Positions 1 through 7,817 of a DNA stretch of 64,000 nucleotides are shown piece by piece; the stretch's first letter is position 1, and each line of letters opens with the position of its first letter. Position numbers and translations under genes: made by a program. Below the pieces are notes generated by a model, which searched no databases, was not told the origin of the DNA, and was given only the letters and a program-made list of their open reading frames with translations. The stretch covers positions 1 through 64,000 of the forward strand of contig JAJPHH010000028.1 in NCBI GenBank assembly GCA_021325385.1. The letters run 5' to 3'. Source of the DNA: Alphaproteobacteria bacterium (GTDB taxonomy: Bacteria; Pseudomonadota; Alphaproteobacteria; Rhizobiales; Beijerinckiaceae).

Positions 1-287
1 ATGTTCTGGCGCACCGTCATGGTCGGATAGAGCGCGTAGGACTGGAACACCATGGCGATGTCGCGGTCCTTGGGCGCGACGAAATTGACCAGCTTGCCGT
101 CGATGCGAATCTCGCCCGATGTGACGCTCTCCAGGCCGGCGATCATTGCGAGAAGCGTGGACTTGCCGCAGCCGGAAGGTCCGACCAGCGCGATGAACTC
201 GCCGGTCCTTGCTTCGAGGTCCACGCCCTTGAGCACGTCGACGGGGCCGAAGCTCTTGTGCAATTTCGAGATGGTCAGCGACGCCAT
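1..287 (-). CDS. Sugar ABC transporter ATP-binding protein, N-terminal part (cut by window start)
   Basis: Only the first 95 codons are present. Translation from the ATG at 287 begins [20 protein letters not shown] and carries a Walker A motif GPSGCGKST near residues 38-46 and a Q-loop in [11 protein letters not shown] near residues 80-90. This pattern is typical of the MalK/UgpC-type ATPases that energise carbohydrate importers. It lies 10 bp downstream of the second permease gene on the same strand, so it is the last visible gene of the uptake operon and supplies its motor at the inner face of the membrane. The C-terminal regulatory (TOBE) domain would lie outside the window. Confidence 0.9.
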   Translation of the reverse strand, partial: MASLTISKLHKSFGPVDVLKGVDLEARTGEFIALVGPSGCGKSTLLAMIAGLESVTSGEIRIDGKLVNFVAPKDRDIAMVFQSYALYPTMTVRQN

Positions 288-297
288 GAAAGCTCCG

Positions 298-1206
298 TCA
301 CTTGATCGCTCCCTGAGTGAGGCCCCGGACGAAATATTTGCCGCCGAAGAAATAGATGAGCAGCGGCGGAATGGCCCCGATCAGCACGCCGGCGCTCATC
401 ACGTCGTAGATTTTGGCGTTGGTGTTGCCGGTCGCGAGCCCGATCAGCGCCGCGGTGATGGGCTGGTTGCGCCCCGACGTGAAGACGACCCCGAGGAGGT
501 AGTCGTTCCAAATACCGGTGAATTGCCAGATCACCGTGACGATCAGGATCGGCGGCGAGAGCGGCAGGATGATCTTCCAGAAGATCCGCCAGAACCCCGC
601 GCCGTCGATGCGCGCCGCTTTGATCAGATCGTCGGGGATGTTCACGTAATAGTTGCGGCAGAATAGCGTCGTAAACGACGTCCCTTGCACGCAATGGATC
701 AGGATCAGGCCGGCGATCGTGTTGGACAGCCCGATATGGCCGAGGATGAAGGCCCAGGGCATCAGCGCGATCTGGCCCGGCAGGAAGACGCCGAGCATGA
801 TGCTGGCGAACAGGAAATCCGAGCCGCGGAACCGCCACTTGGAGAGAATGTAGCCGTTCATCGCGCCGAGCAGCGTCGAGATGATCGTCGCCGGAACTGT
901 CAATTCGAGCGAGTTGAGGAAATTGGGCTTGACGCCCTGGCATGTGCCGCCGACGCAGTAGCTGCTCCAGGCGCGGCTCCAGGCGCTGAACGAGAGGCTG
1001 TGCGGAAAACCGATGAGGCCGTTCTGGACGATTTCCGGGAGCGGGCGAAACGAATTGGCGACGATGACGAAGAGCGGCAGGATATAAATGATCGCGAAGA
1101 TCGACAGGAACGAATAGACGCCGAAGCGGCCGAGCCAATGCCTGCGGGCGGCGAGCGAAGCGGCCGGATCGACCTCGATTGCGCTGCGCAGCGTCGCCTC
1201 AACCAT
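298..1206 (-). CDS. Carbohydrate ABC transporter permease, MalG/UgpE type
   Basis: A 302-residue inner-membrane permease with about six hydrophobic segments, the first near residues 30-52. The EAA loop that docks on the ATPase is visible near residues 196-211 ([16 protein letters not shown]), placing it in the CUT1 family of carbohydrate importers. An unusual insert with two cysteines (YCVGGTCQG, about 83-91) sits in the first periplasmic loop. The start overlaps the end of the first permease gene by 8 bp, indicating translational coupling. It would pair with the 1199-2140 permease to form the channel; the substrate cannot be read from the sequence, but neighbouring enzymes suggest a sugar acid or deoxy sugar. 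Confidence 0.92.
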   Translation of the reverse strand: MVEATLRSAIEVDPAASLAARRHWLGRFGVYSFLSIFAIIYILPLFVIVANSFRPLPEIVQNGLIGFPHSLSFSAWSRAWSSYCVGGTCQGVKPNFLNSLELTVPATIISTLLGAMNGYILSKWRFRGSDFLFASIMLGVFLPGQIALMPWAFILGHIGLSNTIAGLILIHCVQGTSFTTLFCRNYYVNIPDDLIKAARIDGAGFWRIFWKIILPLSPPILIVTVIWQFTGIWNDYLLGVVFTSGRNQPITAALIGLATGNTNAKIYDVMSAGVLIGAIPPLLIYFFGGKYFVRGLTQGAIK

Positions 1207-2140
1207 GGCCGGACTCCTGACGCTTGCGCCAGACGAGATAGAGCGAATAGGGGACCAGCACCACGGCGAGCGCGGCGAGCATCATGATCGCGCCGGCCGC
1301 CCCTTCCGCGATTTGGCCGCGTTGGAACATGAGGTCATAGACGTAATTTGCCGGAAACTGCGTCGATATGCCGGGGCCGCCATCGGTCAGCGCGACGACG
1401 AGGTCGAACGTCTTGATCGCGAATTGCAGCATGATGACCGCGACCGCGATGAAGATCGGCGCGATCGTCGGCAGAATCACTTTGCGATAGGTGCGGAAAC
1501 GGCCGGCGCCGTCGATTTGCGCCGCTTTGACCAGGTCCGGGTCGACCGAGCGGAGGCCGGCGAGGAACAAAGCCATGGCGAAGCCGGACGATTGCCAGAT
1601 GCCGGTGGCGATCACCGCGTAGATCGCCGTGTTGCGGTCGGTCGTCAGGCGGAACGTGAAGTCGGTCCAGCCGAGGCTGCGAACGAAGAACTCGATGCCG
1701 GCGTCGGGGCTATAGAGCCACTTCCAGACGGAGCCGGTCACCGCGAAGGAGACGGCGAGCGGATAGAGAAAAATCGTCCGCCAGAGCGCCTCGGCGCGAA
1801 CGCGCTGGTCGATCGCGATGGCGAGGCCGAGTCCGACCAGGATGCCCAAGACGACATAGAGGCCGCTGAACAAGAAGAGATTGGTATAGGCGATCTTCCA
1901 GCGCGTGTTCGACCATAGCGCCGCGTAATGGTGGAAACCGACAAAGTCGTAGCTCGGCAGCAGCGAACTGTTGGACAGCGAGATGTAGAAGGTCCAGATC
2001 GCGAAGCCGAAGACATAGACCAGGCTCGCGATCAGGGACGGCGCGAGGACGATGATCGGCAACGCCCGGTTCAGCCGCTCGCGCCAAGTCGGGCCCGCGG
2101 GCGCCTCGATGACCGCGGCTGGGACGATCGCTTGCGTCAT
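1199..2140 (-). CDS. Carbohydrate ABC transporter permease, MalF/UgpA type
   Basis: A 313-residue permease with a hydrophobic first segment near residues 28-55 and about six membrane spans in total. Its EAA loop lies near residues 205-220 (KAAQIDGAGRFRTYRK), as in CUT1-family permeases. It follows the binding-protein gene after a 177-bp gap that contains a palindromic repeat, and its 3' end overlaps the partner permease by 8 bp. It forms the translocation path together with that partner. Confidence 0.92.
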   Translation of the reverse strand: MTQAIVPAAVIEAPAGPTWRERLNRALPIIVLAPSLIASLVYVFGFAIWTFYISLSNSSLLPSYDFVGFHHYAALWSNTRWKIAYTNLFLFSGLYVVLGILVGLGLAIAIDQRVRAEALWRTIFLYPLAVSFAVTGSVWKWLYSPDAGIEFFVRSLGWTDFTFRLTTDRNTAIYAVIATGIWQSSGFAMALFLAGLRSVDPDLVKAAQIDGAGRFRTYRKVILPTIAPIFIAVAVIMLQFAIKTFDLVVALTDGGPGISTQFPANYVYDLMFQRGQIAEGAAGAIMMLAALAVVLVPYSLYLVWRKRQESGHG

Positions 2141-2162
2141 GTCGCGACCTCGCGCGAACCAT

Positions 2163-2243
2163 CGTCATGGCGAGGAACGAAGCGACGACGCGATCCAGGA
2201 GCCTCGGTTTTTCCGGGATTGCCGCGCCTCGCTCGCAATGACG
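2163..2243. repeat. Palindromic repeat, family A, copy 1
   Basis: The left arm (CGTCATGGCGAGGAACGAAG) and the right arm (ending CGCCTCGCTCGCAATGACGG) are imperfect inverted copies. The same arm consensus, GTCATTGCGAGCGAAGCGA, recurs at 34766-34844 and 59856-59940, with a worn copy at 6446-6534. It sits between the binding protein and permease genes of one operon, where such hairpins often tune mRNA decay. Confidence 0.7.
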
Positions 2244-2317
2244 GCGAGTGATTCCGCATTACGCCTTCTCGGCCCGCCATCCGCGGCGCCAGCCGCGGAT
2301 GGCGAGATTGCACGTGT

Positions 2318-3595
2318 TCAGCTCTTCTGCGCCTCGACCGCATCGGCCATGGCGTTGGCGGCGTCCTTGGACGACATGCTGGGCGTGTTCACGAATTGCG
2401 TGATCACTTCCATCATCGCGCCGCGATATTTCTGCAGTACAGTCATGTTATGCGCCATCGAGCGGACCAATGTCCCGTCCTTGATCGACGCCTGCAGATC
2501 CTTCAGCGAGGTTTGCTGGCAGGGATTCCAGCCGCTCCCGGACAGATCGATGTCGAGCCGCGCGGGAATCGAGCCTTTGGCTTGGTTGAAGATCGTCTGG
2601 AAGTCCTTCGACAGGATCAGATGCGCGAGCAGCTTTTGGCCGGCGACGTAGTCGGGATCCTTCTGCTTGAAGAACACGACGGAGTCCGAATTCAGGATGA
2701 AGCCCGGCTTTGCCCAGTCGGTCGGCGCCTGTTGGCAGACATAATCCGCGCCCTGCTTCAAGCCGGCGGCGGTGAAAATGCCGATCTGCCAATCGCCCAT
2801 GATGAAGAAGGCGGCGTCGCCCTTGGCGATCATCGAGGTTGTCGTATCATAGTCGCGCCCGGCGATGCCCGGATCCATATATTTGGAGACCATCAGCCGG
2901 AACTGGTCGAAGGCCTTGACCATTTCCGGGCTGCGCATCGCTTGCGTATCGCCCTCGACGAAGGCCTTGCGGAACAGGTCGATATTCTGGCCATAGACGA
3001 CGACTTCGAACACGGTCGCGTCGGTCCAGTCCTGGCTGAAATGCGCTTCGCAAATCACATGGGCCGCGACCGCCTTGTCGCAATCCGCGTTGAACTCGGC
3101 CCAGGTCTTCGGCAATTCCTTGATCCCGGCCTTCTCCATCGCCTTGGTCGAGCCCCAGATCCAGTTGATCCGATGGATGTTCATCGGTGCGGCGACCCAT
3201 GTGCCGGTCGGCTTCATCACCGGCAGAAGCTCGGGCGCGACGACCTTCTCCCAGCCCTCCTCATGCGCGATCGGATCGAGATCGGCGGTCATGCCGGTCG
3301 CGTTCCATTCGGCGATTTCCGGACCCTTGAGCTGAACCGCCGGCGGCGCGTTGCCGGCGATCACGTCGGAGCGCAGCTTGGCGAGCGTGTTGGCCGTGTG
3401 GCCGGCGATCGACGTCTGCTCCCATTTGCCGCCGGCGGCGGTGAACATCTCGCCGAGCTTGGCGATGGCCGCGGCGTCCGAGCCGCTGTTCCATTGGTGA
3501 AGCATATTGGTCTTGGGTTCGGCCCAGGCCATGTTCGCCAGCAAGCCGAGGCTGACCGCGCCGGTCAAAGTCGCAATGAAACTGCGCATCGCCAT
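2318..3595 (-). CDS. Periplasmic carbohydrate-binding protein of ABC transporter
   Basis: A 425-residue extracellular solute-binding protein (family 1). Residues 1-25 form a signal peptide ending MAWA before EPKTN, after which the typical start of the fold follows (MLHQWNSGSDAAAIAKLGEM). It should capture the sugar in the periplasm and pass it to the two permeases downstream. The start is followed upstream by an 86-bp gap to the aldolase gene that holds a possible operator, so binding protein and permeases may also be transcribed separately from the enzymes. The length is normal for the family. The ligand is not predictable from sequence alone. Confidence 0.92.
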   Translation of the reverse strand: MAMRSFIATLTGAVSLGLLANMAWAEPKTNMLHQWNSGSDAAAIAKLGEMFTAAGGKWEQTSIAGHTANTLAKLRSDVIAGNAPPAVQLKGPEIAEWNATGMTADLDPIAHEEGWEKVVAPELLPVMKPTGTWVAAPMNIHRINWIWGSTKAMEKAGIKELPKTWAEFNADCDKAVAAHVICEAHFSQDWTDATVFEVVVYGQNIDLFRKAFVEGDTQAMRSPEMVKAFDQFRLMVSKYMDPGIAGRDYDTTTSMIAKGDAAFFIMGDWQIGIFTAAGLKQGADYVCQQAPTDWAKPGFILNSDSVVFFKQKDPDYVAGQKLLAHLILSKDFQTIFNQAKGSIPARLDIDLSGSGWNPCQQTSLKDLQASIKDGTLVRSMAHNMTVLQKYRGAMMEVITQFVNTPSMSSKDAANAMADAVEAQKS

Positions 3596-3645
3596 AACTC
3601 CCTCCCTGTCGATCTGCCTTATCCCTCAGGGGCAGTCGTGAAACA

Positions 3646-3664
3646 CTACCATACAACATACCAC
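3646..3664. promoter_or_regulatory. Possible regulator site upstream of the binding-protein gene
   Basis: The AT-rich stretch ACCATACAACATACCA at 3648-3663 stands out in otherwise GC-rich DNA. On the gene strand it reads TGGTATGTTGTATGGT. The core TGNTATGTT is repeated upstream of the hydroxyacid dehydrogenase gene at 7581-7589, the other likely promoter of this operon. FCD-type GntR regulators such as the one encoded at 5689-6420 bind short TGGT/ACCA-type half sites. Assignment is inference. Confidence 0.35.
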
Positions 3665-3681
3665 GCGACAACTCGCCGCAG

Positions 3682-4512
3682 TTAAGCGTCGATCGCGGCC
3701 CGGTTCGCTTCGAGCACGTGACGCGCGCCGCCGGCGAGCAACTCCATATCCGACGTCGCGAGCAGGATGCGGACGCCGCGGGCGATGAGCTCCTTCTGCT
3801 CGGCCGGCTTCGAATTGACGCCAAGACAGACCGGCAGTCCTGCTGCCGCCGCGCGCGCGATGATCCTGTCCACCGCGCCCTTGTTGGTCGGATGCTTGTG
3901 CTGGCGGAACAGTCCGGTCGTCCCGGACAGATCGTTCGGCCCGATCGCGACCGCGTCAATTCCCGGCACGGCGAGAAATTCATCGAGATTGTCGAGCGTC
4001 GCGATATCCTCGATCTGCGGCATCACGAAGATTGCCTGATTGGCGATGGCGACGTAATCCTCGATGTCGCGATAATAGTTCGAGGCGCGGCGCGGGCCGA
4101 AGCCGCGGCCGCCGTCGGGCGGATAGCGACAGGCGCGGACCAGCGCTCGGCATTCGGCGACGTCGCGCACCATCGGCGCCATGATGCCCTCGACTCCCAT
4201 GTCGAGCGCCTGCTTGATGCGAACATGATCGTTCCACGGCACGCGCACGATCGGCACGGTGTCGGTCCCGTTGAATCCCATCAGCGTCGTCTGCAACGTA
4301 ACGAGGTCCCAAGCGCCGTGCTCGGTGTCGATCAGGAGAAAATCGAAGCCGGTGCGGGCGAGAAGTTCGGCGGCGCATGGGTCGGTCAGGCTGAGCCAGG
4401 CGCCAAGCGCCGCCTCGCCGCGCTTCAGCTTGGCCTTCAGCTCTCGGACGCGGGCCAGCGAGCCCCAGCCTCCGCCCGAACTTTTAAGTCCTTCCGCCTC
4501 AGACACGCACAT
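3682..4512 (-). CDS. HpcH/HpaI-family aldolase (2-keto-3-deoxy sugar acid aldolase type)
   Basis: A 276-residue class II pyruvate aldolase of the HpcH/HpaI family. Visible active-site elements are the IDTEHGAWD stretch with the catalytic His, the metal-binding Glu in MPQIED and the metal-binding Asp in IGPNDLSG. Family members split 2-keto-3-deoxy acids such as 2-keto-3-deoxy-L-rhamnonate into pyruvate and an aldehyde. The gene overlaps the end of the sugar-acid dehydratase by 14 bp, so product hand-over between the two steps is likely. The N-terminal 18 residues look non-homologous, so the true start might be slightly downstream, although no better ATG is present. Confidence 0.88.
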   Translation of the reverse strand: MCVSEAEGLKSSGGGWGSLARVRELKAKLKRGEAALGAWLSLTDPCAAELLARTGFDFLLIDTEHGAWDLVTLQTTLMGFNGTDTVPIVRVPWNDHVRIKQALDMGVEGIMAPMVRDVAECRALVRACRYPPDGGRGFGPRRASNYYRDIEDYVAIANQAIFVMPQIEDIATLDNLDEFLAVPGIDAVAIGPNDLSGTTGLFRQHKHPTNKGAVDRIIARAAAAGLPVCLGVNSKPAEQKELIARGVRILLATSDMELLAGGARHVLEANRAAIDA

Positions 4513-5692
4513 CCTCCTCGCGTTCGATCTTGGCGGGATCGAGATCCATATCGGCGCCGGGCGCGGACGGCAGGCGGATATGACCGTCGACCGGCCAGAG
4601 CGGGTTCTTCAAGAAATGCATATGGAGCTGGTTCCACTTGACCAGGTATTCCTGGTACGGCGTATGGATCGGCGATTGCGCGACGGTGAAGTGGATGCCG
4701 ATCGGCGTCGAATGGCCATGCGGGATGGTGATGAGGTCATGGGTCGTCGCGTAGGCGGCGATTTTCAGCGTCTCGCTGAGGCCGCCGGCCCAGTAGATGT
4801 CCGGCTGCAGGATGTCGAGCGCGTCCTTCTCGATGAAGCGCTTGAAGCCCCAACGCGTATATTCATGCTCCGCGCCCGATAGCGGGATATTGGTCTTGGC
4901 CTTGAGCTTGACGTGGCTGTCGATGCGATCCGGCATGAAGCATTCTTCGATCCAGCGCGGCCGGCACTCCTCGATGCGCGAGCAGAAGTCGACCGCATAA
5001 TCGAGATTGAGGCTCTGCCAGCAATCGATCATGATGTCGTAATCGTCGCCGAGCGTCTCGCGTAGCGTGCGAACCAAAGCGACGTTCTTCTTCAATCCTT
5101 CATAGCCGCTCATCGGCCCGTGGCGGATGAACCATTTCTGCGCCGTGTAGCCCTTCTCCTTATAGGCGAGCGCCCGCTCCTTGACCTTGCCCAAGTCCTC
5201 GACGGCGTAGCCCAGCATCGAGGCGTAGGCGGGAACCTTGTCGCGGGTCGGCCCGCCGAGAATGCGCCAGATCGGCTGATTGAAGACGCGGCCTTTGAGG
5301 TCCCAGAGCGCGCAATCGACCGCCGAGATGGCGATCATCATATGGCCTTGCCGGCCATGCACCTGCAGGCGATGCATCTGATCCCAGAGCAATTCGATCG
5401 CCAGCGGGTCCTTGCCGACGAGGATCGGCGCAAGCTGCGCCAGGATGAGGTGCGAAGCTTCGCGCCAGATCGGCCCGGCGATTCCGACCGCGCCGTCGTC
5501 GGTGTGAATTTCGAGAAAATCGGCGCTGATCTTCAAATGGCGATCATCGATCTGCTCGCCGCCCTCGACGGGGCCCTGCTTGCGGTAATCGGGATAGATG
5601 TCGATCGGCCGAACCAGTCGCTCCTCCCAGAAGCGCCCTTCGGTCTCGATCGTCCCATGGAGACGCCGAACCCTCACTCGCCCGATCTTCAC
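4499..5692 (-). CDS. Enolase-superfamily sugar-acid dehydratase (L-rhamnonate dehydratase-like)
   Basis: A 397-residue member of the mandelate racemase/enolase superfamily. The three metal ligands appear as Asp in DIMIDCWQS, Glu in WIEECFMPD and Glu in SGAEHEYTR, and the catalytic Asp-His pair as ILQPDIYWAGG and IPHGHSTPIG. The EHEYTR/IPHGHS combination and the lack of a KxK base are features I associate with L-rhamnonate dehydratase. It would remove water from an aldonic acid to give a 2-keto-3-deoxy acid, the substrate of the aldolase encoded next. Its start overlaps the GntR gene stop by 4 bp. Another six-carbon aldonate is possible. Confidence 0.82.
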   Translation of the reverse strand: MKIGRVRVRRLHGTIETEGRFWEERLVRPIDIYPDYRKQGPVEGGEQIDDRHLKISADFLEIHTDDGAVGIAGPIWREASHLILAQLAPILVGKDPLAIELLWDQMHRLQVHGRQGHMMIAISAVDCALWDLKGRVFNQPIWRILGGPTRDKVPAYASMLGYAVEDLGKVKERALAYKEKGYTAQKWFIRHGPMSGYEGLKKNVALVRTLRETLGDDYDIMIDCWQSLNLDYAVDFCSRIEECRPRWIEECFMPDRIDSHVKLKAKTNIPLSGAEHEYTRWGFKRFIEKDALDILQPDIYWAGGLSETLKIAAYATTHDLITIPHGHSTPIGIHFTVAQSPIHTPYQEYLVKWNQLHMHFLKNPLWPVDGHIRLPSAPGADMDLDPAKIEREEDVRV

Positions 5693-6420
5693 CGCTTGGC
5701 CTCCCCTCTGTTCTTGGCTTTCGGCGCCTGTTCCTTCGCCGATTTTTTCTCGGAGAGGAAAAGTTCGTAGCCTGAGTAAACATGCTGGCCGAGCTTTTTG
5801 ATGGCGTCGTCGTCGCGGCCTTGCTTCAGCGCGTCGACGATGGTGCGGTGGTCGCGCTGCGAGCGGCCGACCTGCTCGGGACTATGCGTGAACCGGTAGC
5901 GGATCGCCCGCACCCGTCCGGAAATCCGCTCATAGGCTTCGATCAGCTCGCGGTTCTCGGTCGCTTCGATCAGCGCGCCGTGAAACGCTGCGTCGAATAT
6001 CTGGTAGCCGATCGCGTCGTTTGCCCCGGCCGCCTCGGATTCGCTCGCCACTTTGTCGAGATTGGCGACGAGCCGGGCGCGGTTGCGCGACAGCGCGATG
6101 CGCAGCGCGCTCATTTCGAGCACGCCGCGCAATTCGCTGATGTCGCGCAATTGCGCGGCGTCGTAATAGAAGACGAAAGTGCCGCGTTGCGGCCTGACCT
6201 CGACCATCGCCTCGGTCTCGAGGCGAAGGAAGGCCTCCCGCACCGGCGTGCGCGACACGCCGAGTTGCTCGGCCAGCGCGCCTTCGGAGAGCTGCTCGCC
6301 GAGCTTGAAGCGGCCGGTGACGATCAACTCGCGGATCTGATCGGCGACGATCTCCGATAGCGAGCGCGGCCGCGCGAGCCGCTCCAGCGGCGGATGAGCG
6401 ACTTCAGGTTCGTCGGCCAT
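5689..6420 (-). CDS. GntR-family regulator, FadR/FCD subfamily
   Basis: About 243 residues from the ATG at 6420, chosen over an upstream ATG at 6480 because AAGGCGAGG lies just before it. The N-terminal winged helix (LSEIVADQIRELIV through LGVSRTPVREAFLRLE) is followed by an all-helical FCD ligand domain with the expected His and Asp metal residues (FDAAFHGALIE, SQRDHRTIVDAL). Such proteins usually repress sugar-acid catabolic operons and are released by a pathway acid. Its position inside the operon, sharing 4 bp with the dehydratase, supports that role. The C-terminus is a lysine-rich tail. Confidence 0.9.
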   Translation of the reverse strand: MADEPEVAHPPLERLARPRSLSEIVADQIRELIVTGRFKLGEQLSEGALAEQLGVSRTPVREAFLRLETEAMVEVRPQRGTFVFYYDAAQLRDISELRGVLEMSALRIALSRNRARLVANLDKVASESEAAGANDAIGYQIFDAAFHGALIEATENRELIEAYERISGRVRAIRYRFTHSPEQVGRSQRDHRTIVDALKQGRDDDAIKKLGQHVYSGYELFLSEKKSAKEQAPKAKNRGEAKR

Positions 6421-6445
6421 GACGGCCTCGCCTTCGTGGAACGCC

Positions 6446-6534
6446 GTCTTTGCAAGGAACGACGCGGCGAAGCGATCCATTCGTCGGACCGAGCCCGCCG
6501 ATTGTGTTGCTTCGCTTTGCTCGCAGAGACGGCA
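6446..6534. repeat. Palindromic repeat, family A, worn copy
   Basis: The left arm resembles GCAAGGAACGACGCGGCGAA and the right arm TTGCTTCGCTTTGCTCGCAG, matching the arms of the family A repeats at 2163, 34766 and 59856 with several changes. It fills the gap between the GntR gene and the hydroxyacid dehydrogenase gene. Confidence 0.5.
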
Positions 6535-6557
6535 TGGGTGGTTGCCTCAAGTCCGTG

Positions 6558-7514
6558 TCAGGCGACCGGCGTCAGCGCGCCGCGCCCGGAAAACCAGCTC
6601 GCCAGATTGTCGATCACGCAAGCGCCCATTGCGCGCATCGTCTCTTCGGTCGAGGAGGCGATGTGCGGCGTCAGCACGACATTGTCGAGTTCGAGAAGCT
6701 TCGTCGGAACTTTCGGCTCGCCGAAGAACACGTCGAGCCCGGCCGCGCCGAGCCGGCCTTGAGCGAGCGCGTCGACCAGAGCCGGCTCGTCGACCAGCCA
6801 ACCGCGGGCGATGTTGACGAACAGGCCGCGTGGGCCGAGCGCGTCGAAAATTTCGCGCCCGATCATCGGCGGCGATCCTTTCGGCCCGCCGGCGGCGCAG
6901 AGGAAGAGAATGTCGCTCTCGCGCGCGAGAGTCAGCGCGTCGGGATAGGCTTGGTACGGAACGTCGCGACGGACCGGATCGACGTAAGCGATCTTTGCCT
7001 TGAAGCCTTCGAGCCTGCGCGCCACCTCGATCCCGATGCGGCCGAGCCCGATCAGTCCGGCGCGCATGCCGGTCAGCTTGCGGCCGAGCGGCAGCCGCTC
7101 GGGTCCCCAGCGCCCCGCGCGGACGAACCGGTCGGCGCGCGCGATCTGGCGGCAGCAGGCAAGGGCGAGAGCAATGGCGAGATCGGCGACGTCGTCGAAC
7201 AGGACAGGCGTCGTCGTCAGCACCACGCCGCGTTCGCGAATGGCGGCGAGATCGCTGGTTTCGAGCCCGACGCCGTTCAGCGCGCAAATTTCGAGTTTCG
7301 GCATCAGTTCGAGGTGGCGGCGCGTGAGCCCGGCCATGCCATGGCCGACCGCGCCGCGGATTCGATGGCCGATCTTGGCGAGCGCGGCGAAAGGATCAGG
7401 CTCGGCGTAAATCGAATGGATCGTGAAGCGCCGTTTCAGCTCGTCGAGCACGAATGGCTGCTGGCCGCCGATCAGGGCCAACTCCACGTCAGGAAATCTC
7501 GTCGCGTCCGTCAT
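6558..7514 (-). CDS. D-isomer-specific 2-hydroxyacid dehydrogenase
   Basis: A 318-residue NAD(P)-dependent 2-hydroxyacid dehydrogenase. The nucleotide-binding motif GLIGLGRIGIEVARRL lies near residues 154-169. The catalytic Arg is in NIARGWLVD, the Glu in DVFFGEPK and the His in LTPHIASSTEE. Related enzymes reduce glyoxylate or hydroxypyruvate. Here it heads the sugar-acid operon and probably handles an oxo or hydroxy acid derived from the aldolase products, though the substrate is unknown. The segment before the active-site Arg (CAAGGPKGSPPMI) departs from the usual LPLTPET pattern, so the substrate may differ from that of GhrA/GhrB. Confidence 0.88.
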   Translation of the reverse strand: MTDATRFPDVELALIGGQQPFVLDELKRRFTIHSIYAEPDPFAALAKIGHRIRGAVGHGMAGLTRRHLELMPKLEICALNGVGLETSDLAAIRERGVVLTTTPVLFDDVADLAIALALACCRQIARADRFVRAGRWGPERLPLGRKLTGMRAGLIGLGRIGIEVARRLEGFKAKIAYVDPVRRDVPYQAYPDALTLARESDILFLCAAGGPKGSPPMIGREIFDALGPRGLFVNIARGWLVDEPALVDALAQGRLGAAGLDVFFGEPKVPTKLLELDNVVLTPHIASSTEETMRAMGACVIDNLASWFSGRGALTPVA

Positions 7515-7817
7515 CGCCCCTCTTTGGGCTTTTCTTTGTCCGACGCTCCCGAGCGGATGCGCCTCCCTCGCCTCGTGTGTAACATAGCAGATGCCAGGAC
7601 GGCAAGCTTCCGCCGACCTTATGGAGTGAGCTTCCGCCGCCGGGATTTCGGAACGGCGACAAAAGGTCAGCTTTTGTCGACGCCTGGAGGGTCAGACGGA
7701 AGGCCTTCAATTTCGGCAGGGCGTCGCCACTACGCAGAACGCCATCTTCTTTATCGAGGCGGAAATTACCTTTCCCATGAGAATGGGCCGCCCTCGGTTA
7801 GACGAGCGCAAGACTGG
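7515..7817. other. Gene-free region with likely promoter of the sugar-acid operon
   Basis: No coding region is supported here. The motif AACATAGCA at 7581-7589, TGCTATGTT on the operon strand, is about 67 bp before the dehydrogenase start and resembles the site at 3655-3663. A short palindromic word AAAAGGTCAGCTTTT lies near 7660-7674. The remainder shows no structure I can name. Confidence 0.4.
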
